64,000 bases of DNA, from assembly GCF_027533625.1 (NCBI RefSeq), contig NZ_JAQAGZ010000001.1, positions 496,001 to 560,000 on the forward strand, read 5' to 3'. This DNA is from Paenibacillus gyeongsangnamensis. Lineage in GTDB: Bacteria; Bacillota; Bacilli; Paenibacillales; NBRC-103111. Numbering within the stretch: position 1 is the first letter of the stretch; every line of letters begins with the position of its first letter. A model generated the notes under the pieces. The model saw only the letters and a program-made list of their open reading frames with translations, had not been told where the DNA came from and ran no database searches. Positions 50,139 to 58,114 of the stretch are shown here, piece after piece. The translations under genes and the position numbers were made by a program.

Positions 50139-50300
50139 TTAACGTTTTTTATGCGATTTGAAAATCTTCACGTTCACGGCGTTGCTGGCAAGCGCATTGC
50201 CGGTATGGGCCGTCGCTACCGCCGATTGAAATATTTGGATGACCAGGTATTGGTTCTTGCCGATCTTGTGCTTGTACGTTTTGACTTTTGTATGGACCAT
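50139..50300 (-). CDS. Mini-protein A (53 residues) related to its neighbour
   Basis: Minus-strand frame from ATG 50300 (AGGAGGGTGG upstream) to TAA 50139. It reads HTKVKTYKHKIGKNQYLVIQ, then IFQSAVATAHTGNALASNAV and a basic tail (FKSHKKR). TGNALASNA matches the core of mini-protein B, 35 bp downstream. Very basic and small; possibly a nucleic-acid-binding or spore core/coat protein. The longer open frames on the plus strand here lack ribosome binding sites. Confidence 0.65.
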   Translation of the reverse strand: MVHTKVKTYKHKIGKNQYLVIQIFQSAVATAHTGNALASNAVNVKIFKSHKKR

Positions 50301-50501
50301 GATCCACCCTCCTCGTAGAAGCTTAATGTCATCCTATGTACGAGTTGTCGTTATAGTGGCGGCGAATGAAGAGGGCGGCATTCCAAAGAGGCTCATTCAT
50401 GTTGGATGGGCTTTTTTGGTGCGGACTGACTATTTACTATAGGCTGTTCCAGAAGTACAATAGAATGGGAATGTATGTTCTGTATTCGAGGGGGGTTATT
50501 T

Positions 50502-50771
50502 GTGAGTGCAAATCCAATTACCCGAAGATCCAGGCCGGTAAGGGACGACCGCACCTTGGAATCGCTTATTCACTGCTTGGGTATTGCCATGTTTTTGGAG
50601 AAAGAAGCCGTTGTGACCGTGTGGTCGGATTTCGAGGATCAAACGTTTCAAGGGAACATCACCAAGCTCGATAAACAGCTGAAGAGCATTAAGATTCAGA
50701 ATAAAAATGAATACGCATGGGTTGACTTCGAGCAAGTGCTGAAGATCGAGATTGTGAATAAGGAAGAATGA
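50502..50771 (+). CDS. YolD-like family protein
   Basis: An 89-residue protein from GTG 50502 (GAGGGGGG upstream). After an N-terminal basic stretch (NPITRRSRPVRDDRTLE) it has VVTVWSDFEDQTFQGNITKLD and a closing strand WVDFEQVLKIEI, the beta pattern of YolD-like proteins. These often lie next to Y-family DNA polymerases (UvrX/PolY2), but none is here. Function unknown. Confidence 0.7.
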   Translation: MSANPITRRSRPVRDDRTLESLIHCLGIAMFLEKEAVVTVWSDFEDQTFQGNITKLDKQLKSIKIQNKNEYAWVDFEQVLKIEIVNKEE

Positions 50772-50868
50772 TGGTGCTGCAAGGGAGGAGGGGGTTATAG
50801 ATCCGAAGCTTCAGTAACGTAGACTCGAACTTCGGACAAACTTTTTTCGGGGGCCGCAAGCGTCAGCT

Positions 50869-51261
50869 CTAGATTTTCTTGATTTTTCTAAAAAACCACA
50901 GATAGTACCCATATGAAATGAGCAGCGTAATGGTGAAGCTGATGAAGCTCCAATACCATGTCCAATTTAAATATTTAATCAATTGGGTGTACTTCTCTAG
51001 CATGACTTCAATGATAGTAATGATGGTCGGAAAGCTAAGGATGTATATCGTTTTTATAAACCATGGCTTCTCTTTATGGAAATGGACATTAAATATGGCA
51101 CTTACCGAAGGGAAGACGAAAAACTCAAAAGTATAGCTTGCCCGGTAAGCCATCTTAAGAAACCCTATAGGGTATTCGATTAATCCGCCTTGGACCACTA
51201 AAGCGCCTAATGTCCAGGAGGGGAACCAGAAGAATGGCCGTAATGATCCGCAAGCAACCAC
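50869..51261 (-). CDS. Membrane protein, CBO0543-like
   Basis: A 130-residue protein with about four membrane helices. Landmarks are RPFFWFPSWTLGALVVQG, FFVFPSVSAIFNVHFHKE, YILSFPTIITIIEVMLEK and LNWTWYWSFISFTITLLIS, which I recall from CBO0543-type membrane proteins of Bacilli. No clear ribosome binding site precedes ATG 51261, and family members often begin earlier, so the start may be wrong or the gene slightly truncated. Function unknown. Confidence 0.65.
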   Translation of the reverse strand: MVACGSLRPFFWFPSWTLGALVVQGGLIEYPIGFLKMAYRASYTFEFFVFPSVSAIFNVHFHKEKPWFIKTIYILSFPTIITIIEVMLEKYTQLIKYLNWTWYWSFISFTITLLISYGYYLWFFRKIKKI

Positions 51262-51461
51262 GCTAACCAGCCAACCATCCCTGCTTTCTTGACGCTAATC
51301 CGGGCGGGATCAAACTACGGTTAAACGCTCCCTTTTACACGTCACTATATATCTTGGATTCAAAGTGAGGCAAGCATTTTCCCTATGGAAGATACTTGCC
51401 CCTTTCATTTAAGTTGTATTGGACATACAGTGTATTAAGTCATTAGGAGAGGGTGAGCTGA

Positions 51462-51884
51462 ATGCCGGTAACCTTAATCGATTACCGTATTAGCCAACCG
51501 AGCAGCGCGGTTGCAGCTGGTGTTCTTCCGAATGGAGTAACAATTCCTGCTCCGATCGGGAATACAAATCTCCTCGGAATTTTCATGAGTGCTGGCCCGC
51601 AGAACCGTGTGGATTTGCAATTGTTTGTAGTCATTGCCAATCCATTATCTTTAAGAGGCACCGCCTTGTTTTTTTCGTTTTTTCGGGATGGACAAATGAT
51701 TTGGATTTCCGAGGTTGGACTGAACCCCAATACATTCCCCGTAGCTTTTAATTTTCATGCCGGTGATTTTAACGTAACTGTCGGATTTCATATGTACTCG
51801 GGACAAATTAGTAATGGCGGGCCGGGGGAGGCAAACGTTGTCGGGCCTGTAACGTTTAGCGCTGCGGCTTATTCGCTGACCTGA
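51462..51884 (+). CDS. Hypothetical beta-rich protein, 140 residues
   Basis: Starts at ATG 51462 with AGGAGAGGGTGA. The product is rich in Gly, Asn, Val and Phe and shows alternating strands: NLLGIFMSAGPQNRVDLQLF, SLRGTALFFSFFRDGQMIWI and GDFNVTVGFHMYSGQ. No signal peptide. It ends at a strong terminator. Possibly a spore-surface protein, but I do not recognise the family. Confidence 0.65.
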   Translation: MPVTLIDYRISQPSSAVAAGVLPNGVTIPAPIGNTNLLGIFMSAGPQNRVDLQLFVVIANPLSLRGTALFFSFFRDGQMIWISEVGLNPNTFPVAFNFHAGDFNVTVGFHMYSGQISNGGPGEANVVGPVTFSAAAYSLT

Positions 51885-51912
51885 GAAAACATATCGTTAA
51901 ACAAAAATAGAT

Positions 51913-51958
51913 GAATAGGCTGCACCTCCTTCCCGGCTGCAGCCTATTCCGCATTTTT
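51913..51958 (+). terminator. Intrinsic terminator of the 51462 gene
   Basis: GAATAGGCTGCA and TGCAGCCTATTC form a 12-bp stem, followed after a few bases by TTTTT. Confidence 0.8.
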
Positions 51959-51998
51959 AAGGTACGAATACATTCCGGATTTTCATTTGAAAAAAGCG

Positions 51999-52026
51999 AA
52001 AAACCCTTGATTTATCAAGGGTTTTT
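51999..52026 (-). terminator. Terminator after tRNA-Val
   Basis: AAAAACCCTTGA and TCAAGGGTTTTT form a perfect stem with four-base loop; the minus-strand reading ends in a T run just beyond the tRNA. Confidence 0.85.
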
Positions 52027-52031
52027 CTGTA

Positions 52032-52104
52032 TGACCTGTAGTGGGCTCGAACCACTGACCCCCACCCTGTCAAGATGGTGCTCTCCCAGCTGAGCTAACA
52101 AGTC
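52032..52104 (-). tRNA. tRNA-Val (GAC)
   Basis: On the minus strand a 73-nt cloverleaf: acceptor GACTTGT/ACAGGTC with discriminator A, D-arm GCTCAGCTGGGAGAGC, anticodon GAC in CTTGACA and T-loop GGTTCGAGCC. No encoded CCA. Confidence 0.93.
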
Positions 52105-52255
52105 ACGGTAAGTATTTCATGTCGTTTTGGGGACGTTTTTTATAATACCAAGATTAGCCGATGAAGTCAAGCGATATTTTAAAAATATTTTAAGGAAAGA
52201 AAAGAGTATGATATAATTTTCAACAGAAAGTTTAGCAGAGGGAAGAGGGAATGAC

Positions 52256-53191
52256 ATGAGGGATTACGGATGGATACCCGCGGGGTTGGGTCGAGGGCTG
52301 AACCCGTCCGGAGAACAGGCGCTCGACTGGGGGGAGCATGAATTTGCGACGCACCGGTATCAGGTTCGCCGTCTGATTGAGCAGTCGGTAGAGCTGCTCG
52401 GTATTCCGGAGAAAGCTGCGGTGCTCGGGGCTGGAAACCATGGGGATGTGAATTTGCCCGGGTTGGCTGCGCAGTTTCAACAGGTGACCGTCATCGACTC
52501 GGAAGATAATGCGGTGGATGAATGGGCGGAATCTGCAGGCGGGTTTATCGCGAGCCGGATCAAGTCGATGAACCGGATCGATTATACGGCGCTTGACCAG
52601 GTACAGTATTACGAAGAGTTTGAAGAGCTGCTGGCGAATCAGGCATCCGCGTCAGCACTTTCCTCGTTCCTCAGAGATTGCGCGTTTCGCGTGAGGAGGC
52701 ATGAGGCGCTGTCTTATTTGAAGTCGGCGTTCTCTCTGGTGGTATCCAGCGGTGTACATACGCAGTTGTTCTATGTCGATGCCTTGGAGCGTTTCGCCGG
52801 GTATGCGAGTCAATACAGCGAACAAGAAATTCGCCAAATTATGGAGGCGATGAGCTATCTTCGCAATAGTCTCATAACCGATTATAATCAGCTTCTTGTA
52901 CGCATGGTGAAGGCGGAGGGCCGTATCGTGCTGTGGACGGATGTCGTTCTTCTCGATGAAAAGACACGGTGGGTGGCCGACGAGCTTTACTCCATTCCTA
53001 CGGAAAAAGAACGGACAGCCTTCCTGTTCCAGAGCTTCGGTAAGTATGGAATGGAGGCTGCCGTATGGGGGCTGAAGGATATGCATGAGCGGCTTCGTCC
53101 GGAGCAGCTGCAATTCCACAGCTGGATCTGGCACACCGAATCGGGAAAAAGCTACTTGACAGCCGGCTTATCGGGTCGACCGAAGAGTTAA
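52256..53191 (+). CDS. Conserved hypothetical protein with Rossmann-like motif
   Basis: A 311-residue soluble protein. Residues 50-85 read PEKAAVLGAGNHGDVNLPGL followed by FQQVTVIDSEDNAVDEW, that is, a beta-GxGxxG-like turn and an acidic strand end like a nucleotide- or SAM-binding Rossmann unit. The remainder is mostly helical with many aromatics (SFLRDCAFRVRRHEALSYLK). Typical methyltransferase motifs beyond this are not clear. A TATAAT lies at 52212-52217; ATG 52256 has GAGGGAAGAGGG. Its last 24 bp overlap the convergent PilZ gene. Function unknown. Confidence 0.75.
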   Translation: MRDYGWIPAGLGRGLNPSGEQALDWGEHEFATHRYQVRRLIEQSVELLGIPEKAAVLGAGNHGDVNLPGLAAQFQQVTVIDSEDNAVDEWAESAGGFIASRIKSMNRIDYTALDQVQYYEEFEELLANQASASALSSFLRDCAFRVRRHEALSYLKSAFSLVVSSGVHTQLFYVDALERFAGYASQYSEQEIRQIMEAMSYLRNSLITDYNQLLVRMVKAEGRIVLWTDVVLLDEKTRWVADELYSIPTEKERTAFLFQSFGKYGMEAAVWGLKDMHERLRPEQLQFHSWIWHTESGKSYLTAGLSGRPKS

Positions 53192-53632
53192 GAAGCCAAA
53201 GTCAGCGAGCTCTTCCTCGGTACAGAAGCTGCAGCTGGGCAGCGTCGGCGTTTTCCGGAGCTTAACCGCAAGCTGGTTAAGCATCCCGGTCAGCGCCGCC
53301 GTTCCGTTCTCGTCCAACGAGAATTGGATGCTATATTCATATTGTCCTTGGGCAGTAAGGATAGACCGAACGACAGGTCCGAAGGGCCGGTAAACCGAGC
53401 CCAAGGCGGTAAAGCGGAGCTCGACGAGCATGCTTGACTCTTCCGGAAGCGGCGCGGCCGTATATACCCTGGCGCCGCCGGCGCTGAGATCAAGGATTGC
53501 GGCCGGAAGCATCTTGGTTCCCGAGTCCATGTCGTTTTGACCGATAATTTTGAGCTCCGCCCCTAACGGATGCGCGAAGGGCAGCCGGAAAAAGCTTCGT
53601 TTGTTTGTATCGATAGGCATAGTAATCAACAT
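53168..53632 (-). CDS. PilZ domain protein (probable c-di-GMP receptor)
   Basis: A 154-residue protein with the PilZ c-di-GMP-binding pair: RSFFR (R-x3-R, about residues 12-16) and DLSAGGARV (about residue 48), followed by a six-stranded barrel pattern. A Cys pair (CSFC) lies near the C-terminus. Binding of c-di-GMP usually alters motility or surface behaviour; the only GGDEF gene in the window is at 58083. Start ATG 53632 is adjacent to AAAAAGGA; ATG 53620 has better spacing. Confidence 0.82.
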   Translation of the reverse strand: MLITMPIDTNKRSFFRLPFAHPLGAELKIIGQNDMDSGTKMLPAAILDLSAGGARVYTAAPLPEESSMLVELRFTALGSVYRPFGPVVRSILTAQGQYEYSIQFSLDENGTAALTGMLNQLAVKLRKTPTLPSCSFCTEEELADFGFLTLRSTR

Positions 53633-53665
53633 TCCTTTTTATAGGCGGAAGTGAAGGCTTCTGGT

Positions 53666-53702
53666 TAAAAAAAAGAAAAAACCACTCTCAAAAGAGCGGC
53701 AG
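53666..53702 (-). terminator. Terminator overlapping the end of the 53688 gene
   Basis: On the minus strand CCGCTCT-TTTG-AGAGTGG is followed by TTTTTT; the stop codon of the 74-residue gene lies in the loop. Confidence 0.8.
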
Positions 53703-53912
53703 ATGGATACGTTCTTCCTTATTGCTGTGCAGTACAGCGTTATTGCCAATAATCTCAATCCGCTCGATTTGGTTGATGTAGGATGGGCCGGGGCCTAGGG
53801 ACTGTATTCTCGTCTTCTCCAGCACGCTGATTAACCGGGGAATCGCCTTCTGGTCGCTAGAAATGAAACTTACGGGAATTTTGCGGTCGTCAAAACATAA
53901 TTCCGTTGTCAT
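53688..53912 (-). CDS. Hypothetical protein, 74 residues
   Basis: Start ATG 53912 with GGAGGAAG upstream (an ATG at 53957 precedes the ribosome binding site). The product alternates strands and helices: TELCFDDRKIPVSFISSDQ, AIPRLISVLEKTRIQ, IERIEIIGNNAVLHSN. No family recognised; small cytoplasmic protein. Divergent from the DUF1811 gene. Confidence 0.65.
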   Translation of the reverse strand: MTTELCFDDRKIPVSFISSDQKAIPRLISVLEKTRIQSLGPGPSYINQIERIEIIGNNAVLHSNKEERIHLPLF

Positions 53913-54061
53913 TTGCCAACTTCCTCCCTCCATCTGATTAATTCTATTATATCTCATCTCTATGAAAATACTAGGAAAATATTGTTACATATCTTGACAT
54001 AAACCGATCAAAACAGACATGAGCAAATCTGAAAATCCATACATCCATTGGAGGAAAAGTG

Positions 54062-54358
54062 ATGAAGAAGCTGTACAGTCAAATGACGGAGGAAGAACTG
54101 GAGCTCGAAATGAAGCAGATTCAGGAGGAGATGAGGCTGGCCCAATTCCCGAGCCAGAAGGCGGTGCTGGAGCGTAAATATTTCACAGCGAAAGCCTATA
54201 CACTCAAGGCTGAGGATTTCCCTCCGGGCGTATACAAGGTGGATGGCCATCAGCTGCCCTTTGAGCTCGAATACGTGAACGGGATGATGGCTTGGGGAAC
54301 CATGGGGGAAGACCGGGAAGCGAGCTTCCCGATCTCGATGCTGTCAAGGCTGCTCTAA
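54062..54358 (+). CDS. yfhH: DUF1811 family protein (YfhH-like)
   Basis: A 98-residue protein close in pattern to B. subtilis YfhH: LYSQMTEEELELEMKQIQEE, LERKYFTAKAYTLKAEDF, GVYKVDG and FELEYVNGMMAWG. Family function is not established. ATG 54062 has GGAGG seven bases upstream. Its stop overlaps the stop of the convergent fnr gene by 3 bp. Confidence 0.88.
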   Translation: MKKLYSQMTEEELELEMKQIQEEMRLAQFPSQKAVLERKYFTAKAYTLKAEDFPPGVYKVDGHQLPFELEYVNGMMAWGTMGEDREASFPISMLSRLL

Positions 54359-55077
54359 ATGCGGCACATGTCCTTGGGACAATTCTCGCATTGGCAAATA
54401 TCGCGCAGATAAGATAAGTTTTTAACTACCAATAATTGGTTTTCCGTGTCGATGATATCCGCTCTGCGCAGATCGCTGAGCATCCGGTTCACGCTCTCGC
54501 GGGTAGCACCGATCATGTCGGCGAGCTCACTGTTCGTGAGCTTCTTCGTTATCACGATCGACGTTCCATGCTCCTGACCGTACGTATTGCAGAGCCGGAT
54601 CAAGGTTGAGCAGAGTGCACCGGGCTTCCCGAACATCATCAGATCTCTGAACTTGGTCTGCGTCATCCGGTGCATGAGTCCCATCCATTTCATAAATTCA
54701 ACCGCCAAATCCCCGTGCTGCCATAGAAGCACCTCGAGATCCTTTTGCAGAATGACGCCGATCACGCTGTCCTCGGTGACCTCGCAATTAAAGCTGTGAA
54801 CCGAATTTTGGAACGGATCCAGCTGTCCGAACAAATCCCCTTCGTTATATACATACAGAATAAAGCTTTTGCCGTCATCGCTGCTCTTCGTGATCTTTAC
54901 TCTGCCGCGCTTGAGATAATATAATCGATCCGCCTGATCGCCTTCCCAGAACAGATGGCTGCCGGCCGCAGGTTTCATTTCGTACATAATTTCCTTGATC
55001 CGTTCCAGGCTGCCCTCGGAGAAGCATTGGGTATTGGATACGTGCGCATCCGTCTGGCGAAGGTTCGCGTCGATCAT
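54355..55077 (-). CDS. fnr: Crp/Fnr-family oxygen-responsive regulator, Fnr
   Basis: A 240-residue Crp-Fnr protein: cyclic-nucleotide-like sensor fold (residues 30-140), dimer helix, and HTH with TNSELADMIGATRESVNRML (about residues 188-207). The C-terminus carries a cysteine cluster CQCENCPKDMC, the site of the [4Fe-4S] cluster in Bacillus-type Fnr (unlike E. coli, where the Cys are N-terminal). This makes it an anaerobic regulator. ATG 55077 has GGAGGG. A consensus Fnr box lies 87 bp upstream, positioned for autoactivation. Confidence 0.93.
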   Translation of the reverse strand: MIDANLRQTDAHVSNTQCFSEGSLERIKEIMYEMKPAAGSHLFWEGDQADRLYYLKRGRVKITKSSDDGKSFILYVYNEGDLFGQLDPFQNSVHSFNCEVTEDSVIGVILQKDLEVLLWQHGDLAVEFMKWMGLMHRMTQTKFRDLMMFGKPGALCSTLIRLCNTYGQEHGTSIVITKKLTNSELADMIGATRESVNRMLSDLRRADIIDTENQLLVVKNLSYLRDICQCENCPKDMCRI

Positions 55078-55163
55078 GGAATATCCCTCCATCAAGTCCG
55101 CGTCGCATCGCGGCGCTTTCTCGTTCTATGTCATTAAGATACTCCATATTCGGTCAAAGGGGA

Positions 55164-55179
55164 TGTGAGCAAAATCACA
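55164..55179. promoter_or_regulatory. Fnr/Crp box between fnr and mobA
   Basis: A perfect TGTGA-N6-TCACA palindrome. Measured from its centre, -10-like elements stand at suitable distances in both directions (TAAAAT at 55196-55201 towards mobA; TATCTT on the minus strand at about 55136-55141 towards fnr), so it could activate both genes in a class II manner. Confidence 0.85.
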
Positions 55180-55284
55180 GATTTCCAACTTTTCATAAAA
55201 TGTAGTGATTTAACTTACAGCCAAACGCGTTTTATCGGACTATAGTGGAATCAGTGATCTTATGACAAGGGAGGAAGTGGCGTC

Positions 55285-55845
55285 ATGACGCTGTCCGGTA
55301 TCATTCTGGCGGGCGGGCCGACGCGAATCGTTCACGGTGTTGCGCTTGGCCTTCTGCCGCTGTCCAATGGAACGGTTCTGGGTGAACAAATCGCAAGGAT
55401 GCAATGTGTTTGCAGCGAGGTAGTCATGGTAACGAACGAACCCAGAGCATGGCTGGAGCACGTCCCCCGATCGGTGAGGGTGATTACGGATTATTACCCC
55501 GAGCGGGGACCGCTCGGCGGGCTGCATGCCGCATTGGCCTTGTCGAAAGGCAGCGAGGCGTGGGTTACCGCCATGGGCATGCCTCTTCTGTCCTCCGCGG
55601 CGGCGTTGTTTTTACTGGAGCATTTGCAGGTGTTCGGTTACGACGCGGTCTTTCCCTCCAGCAGAGGCAAGATTTCTCCTTACGGCGGCATGATAAGGCG
55701 GTCTTGTCTCGATGAGCTGAATGGGTTGATGTCGGTGAACGAGCGGAGATGGGAAAGCTTCTTTGCACGTCTAAGGTGGGCGGGAGCGGAGGAGGCGATG
55801 CTGGCGGACCATGGGGTGGCGCCGGGCTGGAACCTGCGCATCTAA
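55285..55845 (+). CDS. mobA: MobA-like molybdenum cofactor nucleotidyltransferase, degenerate
   Basis: A 186-residue product with the GT-A/MobA fold: SGIILAGG at the start, TDYYPERGPLGGLHAAL in the middle and a C-terminal MobA-like end. MobA adds GMP to molybdopterin for enzymes such as nitrate reductase, which fits the Fnr box upstream. However, key residues are altered: the LAGG loop lacks the usual RMG and Lys, and the metal-binding Asp of the (C)DMP motif is Gly (AMGMP). The frame also ends at TAA 55843-55845, while the same frame continues as TEEHYERTLGMFDAAASG to TGA 55918-55920, a typical MobA terminus. Probably a decaying or inactive copy. Confidence 0.75.
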   Translation: MTLSGIILAGGPTRIVHGVALGLLPLSNGTVLGEQIARMQCVCSEVVMVTNEPRAWLEHVPRSVRVITDYYPERGPLGGLHAALALSKGSEAWVTAMGMPLLSSAAALFLLEHLQVFGYDAVFPSSRGKISPYGGMIRRSCLDELNGLMSVNERRWESFFARLRWAGAEEAMLADHGVAPGWNLRI

Positions 55846-56082
55846 ACGGAGGAGCATTACGAGCGGACGCTCGGGATGTTTGACGCCGCCGCATCCGGGA
55901 AGAATGAAGGAGTCGGCTGAACAAGCGGTCGTAGGCGGTTCTTGGAAAGCGGTTCACTTCAACCGTATTTCCGGGGCCGTTTTTTACAAAAATTTATCAC
56001 CGAATGAAGTCAAAATGTGATATTATGAATCATAAACTAACATGTAAACGTTGTCATTTTATGCTCGCGGGGGCTGACACAA

Positions 56083-57534
56083 ATGAAAATATGGGGTCTT
56101 GTTCTGGTTTGTCTTCTTTTACTCGGTACGGCTTCCAAGGATGCGCTGGCGGAGCCGGAGCTTACGTCCGTCACTTATACTTCACCGGAGGGGATTCAGT
56201 TTATCAGCTACGGCTCCATGTGGAGCGTCGATCGGCTGGAGGAGCTGTACCGCGTCTTGTTGAAGTGTGAGCACGGCGAAGAGCTCGCCTCGCTAAAGCG
56301 AGTGCTCCTCCTGCCGGAGAAGAGCAAAGGAGCAAATGGCCCCCGCGTCGGAAATTATAATGAGAAGGAAAAGACGATCCGTCTGTATGAATCGGATACG
56401 CTTCCTTTGGAAAAAACGCTCATTCATGAGTATGGGCATCATTTTACATACTATTGGCTGAAACGGCAAGAAGGCATATTTCCCGACCAGCTTAAAGAAA
56501 CGAACGTCTGGTCCAAGCTGAGAGGACTCGGGGGTTATCCGGTTCGATGGGCGGGGAGTACGCTGCCGGATGTTCATAAGTGGGATCCGGGAGAGATTAT
56601 GGCGGAGGATTATGTCATGCTGTTCGGTATCGGTGCCGCCAGGCCGCCTCAGAATCCGCTCGATGTCATTCACTTGGTCCGGCACGAGAATGAATATATC
56701 CCGCCGGTTACGACTCTTCCGGCTGTGAGGGAATACTGGGAGAAGGCGGCAGGACTGCCTCACAAAACGCTTCTGCAGGAGCCTTCAGTCCAGGAACTCC
56801 AATTCACGGAGCAGGAAGGAAGCGACAAGCTTCTCGTCCGATTCCGATCGTCGGACAAGGAAGGAATTCGAGGCCCGATCCAATACGGCCTTCAATTGGT
56901 GGCTTTCTCCGGAGACGGCTCCATTCCGAAGGTTAGCAAGAGTACGGCTGTTGCGGAAGGGAAAGAAGCGGTGGAATGCTTGCTCGATTGGCCGGATCCG
57001 TTGAGCGCTCAGACGAATGCTTATTTTCACCTGACGGTTTGGGCATATGACGGCACCGCACGTCTCTTGGCGCAAACGCCGATGTATATGAACTGGTATG
57101 AAGTTGACAACGCCTCGAATCAATTGCGCGATGTTCCGCCGCCTTGGGAAAAGCAGGGGTTATTGTTCATGCTGCAGAAGGAGGGAATGGTTCGTTGGCC
57201 CCTTATCCATTTATTCATCAACGGCAAGCAGCAGGGGGCAGGGACCGGCTTCAAGGAGAAGGACGGAACATTATATGTGCCTGTCGATTTGATCAAGGAC
57301 CCGGGCGACTCCTCGCCTAAGGAGACGGTGATCCGGCTAAATTCCCATACCATTCGGTTGACAAAAGGCACCGAGGATGAGGCGGAGGTGGACGGGAAGA
57401 AGGTTCGTTTGCGCAGGAAGCTGGAGAAAGCGGGAGAAAATGTGACGTTGGCCGCGGCGGATTTGGGGGAACTGACAGGCATGTCCTGGGTATGGAACAA
57501 AGACCTAAGCAGCCTCGACTTGAAGCCTCAGTAA
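56083..57534 (+). CDS. Secreted zinc metallopeptidase-like protein with stalk domain
   Basis: A 483-residue exported protein with a signal peptide to about residue 22 (TASKDALAEP). The zinc-peptidase motif HEYGHHF (HExxH) is near residue 115, with a possible third ligand Glu in GEIMAEDYVMLFG. A beta-rich middle region follows (about residues 240-340). The C-terminal 120 residues resemble a copper amine oxidase N-terminal-like stalk domain (FINGKQQ; GTLYVPVDLI; GMSWVWNKDLSSLDL). Substrate unknown; a cell-surface or wall protein processor is plausible. No strong ribosome binding site is visible before the ATG. Confidence 0.8.
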   Translation: MKIWGLVLVCLLLLGTASKDALAEPELTSVTYTSPEGIQFISYGSMWSVDRLEELYRVLLKCEHGEELASLKRVLLLPEKSKGANGPRVGNYNEKEKTIRLYESDTLPLEKTLIHEYGHHFTYYWLKRQEGIFPDQLKETNVWSKLRGLGGYPVRWAGSTLPDVHKWDPGEIMAEDYVMLFGIGAARPPQNPLDVIHLVRHENEYIPPVTTLPAVREYWEKAAGLPHKTLLQEPSVQELQFTEQEGSDKLLVRFRSSDKEGIRGPIQYGLQLVAFSGDGSIPKVSKSTAVAEGKEAVECLLDWPDPLSAQTNAYFHLTVWAYDGTARLLAQTPMYMNWYEVDNASNQLRDVPPPWEKQGLLFMLQKEGMVRWPLIHLFINGKQQGAGTGFKEKDGTLYVPVDLIKDPGDSSPKETVIRLNSHTIRLTKGTEDEAEVDGKKVRLRRKLEKAGENVTLAAADLGELTGMSWVWNKDLSSLDLKPQ

Positions 57535-57595
57535 GCACTTAGCATCAGGTATAGAATGGGCGAAGGTTTCGGATGCTAAGCTTGAGGTGATGGTT

Positions 57596-58114
57596 ATGAA
57601 TCGGGCGTTATGGACGTCCCTTGTCAGTATCGGCGCGGCTCAAGCGATGAAGATCCCTGGACGCATACGGGAGTCCGGACGATGGGAATGGAAGGATCTC
57701 GTCCGGACTGGGGGCATGCCCAGCTCGCATTCGGCCGGCGTTGCGGCTTTGGCCGCTTATTTAGGAGTGAAGAAGGGCGTTTCTTCACCCTTTTTTTCGT
57801 TATCTGCCCTGCTCGGAGTTATCGTAATCTACGATGCCATGGGCATTCGCAGGCATACCGGTCTGATTGCATCCGAAGTGAACCATCTGGAAAAAACTGT
57901 TGTCAAGCTGACGGAGAAAAGCTCTCCCCATCTTCACCAGAAGAGGGAGAAAGAGCTCGAAGAGAAGCTCGGCCATCTTCCGGAGGAAGTGCTGGGCGGG
58001 GCTCTTCTCGGTACGCTCATCGGCTGGATTAGCGCTGTGACCGAGCCGGCATCGAAGGGGAGAGCAGCCAAGGCTTCCCAAGTTATACGTAGATTGTGGG
58101 CGCGTCTGACTTAA
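57596..58114 (+). CDS. yuiD: Divergent PAP2 family protein (YuiD-like)
   Basis: A 172-residue membrane protein with the DUF212/YuiD signatures GGMPSSHSAGVAALA and YDAMGIRRHTG and about four membrane helices. YuiD-like proteins resemble acid phosphatase/vanadium haloperoxidase (PAP2) enzymes and may act on lipid phosphates. ATG 57596 has GAGGTG six bases upstream; GTG 57587 and ATG 57590 are in frame as well. Its 3' end overlaps the convergent kinase gene by 32 bp. Confidence 0.9.
   Translation: MNRALWTSLVSIGAAQAMKIPGRIRESGRWEWKDLVRTGGMPSSHSAGVAALAAYLGVKKGVSSPFFSLSALLGVIVIYDAMGIRRHTGLIASEVNHLEKTVVKLTEKSSPHLHQKREKELEEKLGHLPEEVLGGALLGTLIGWISAVTEPASKGRAAKASQVIRRLWARLT

Noticed and set aside
49837..50142. 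A 101-codon plus-strand frame
   Set aside because: Lacks a ribosome binding site and lies opposite mini-protein B, which has a strong one and a protein-like sequence.
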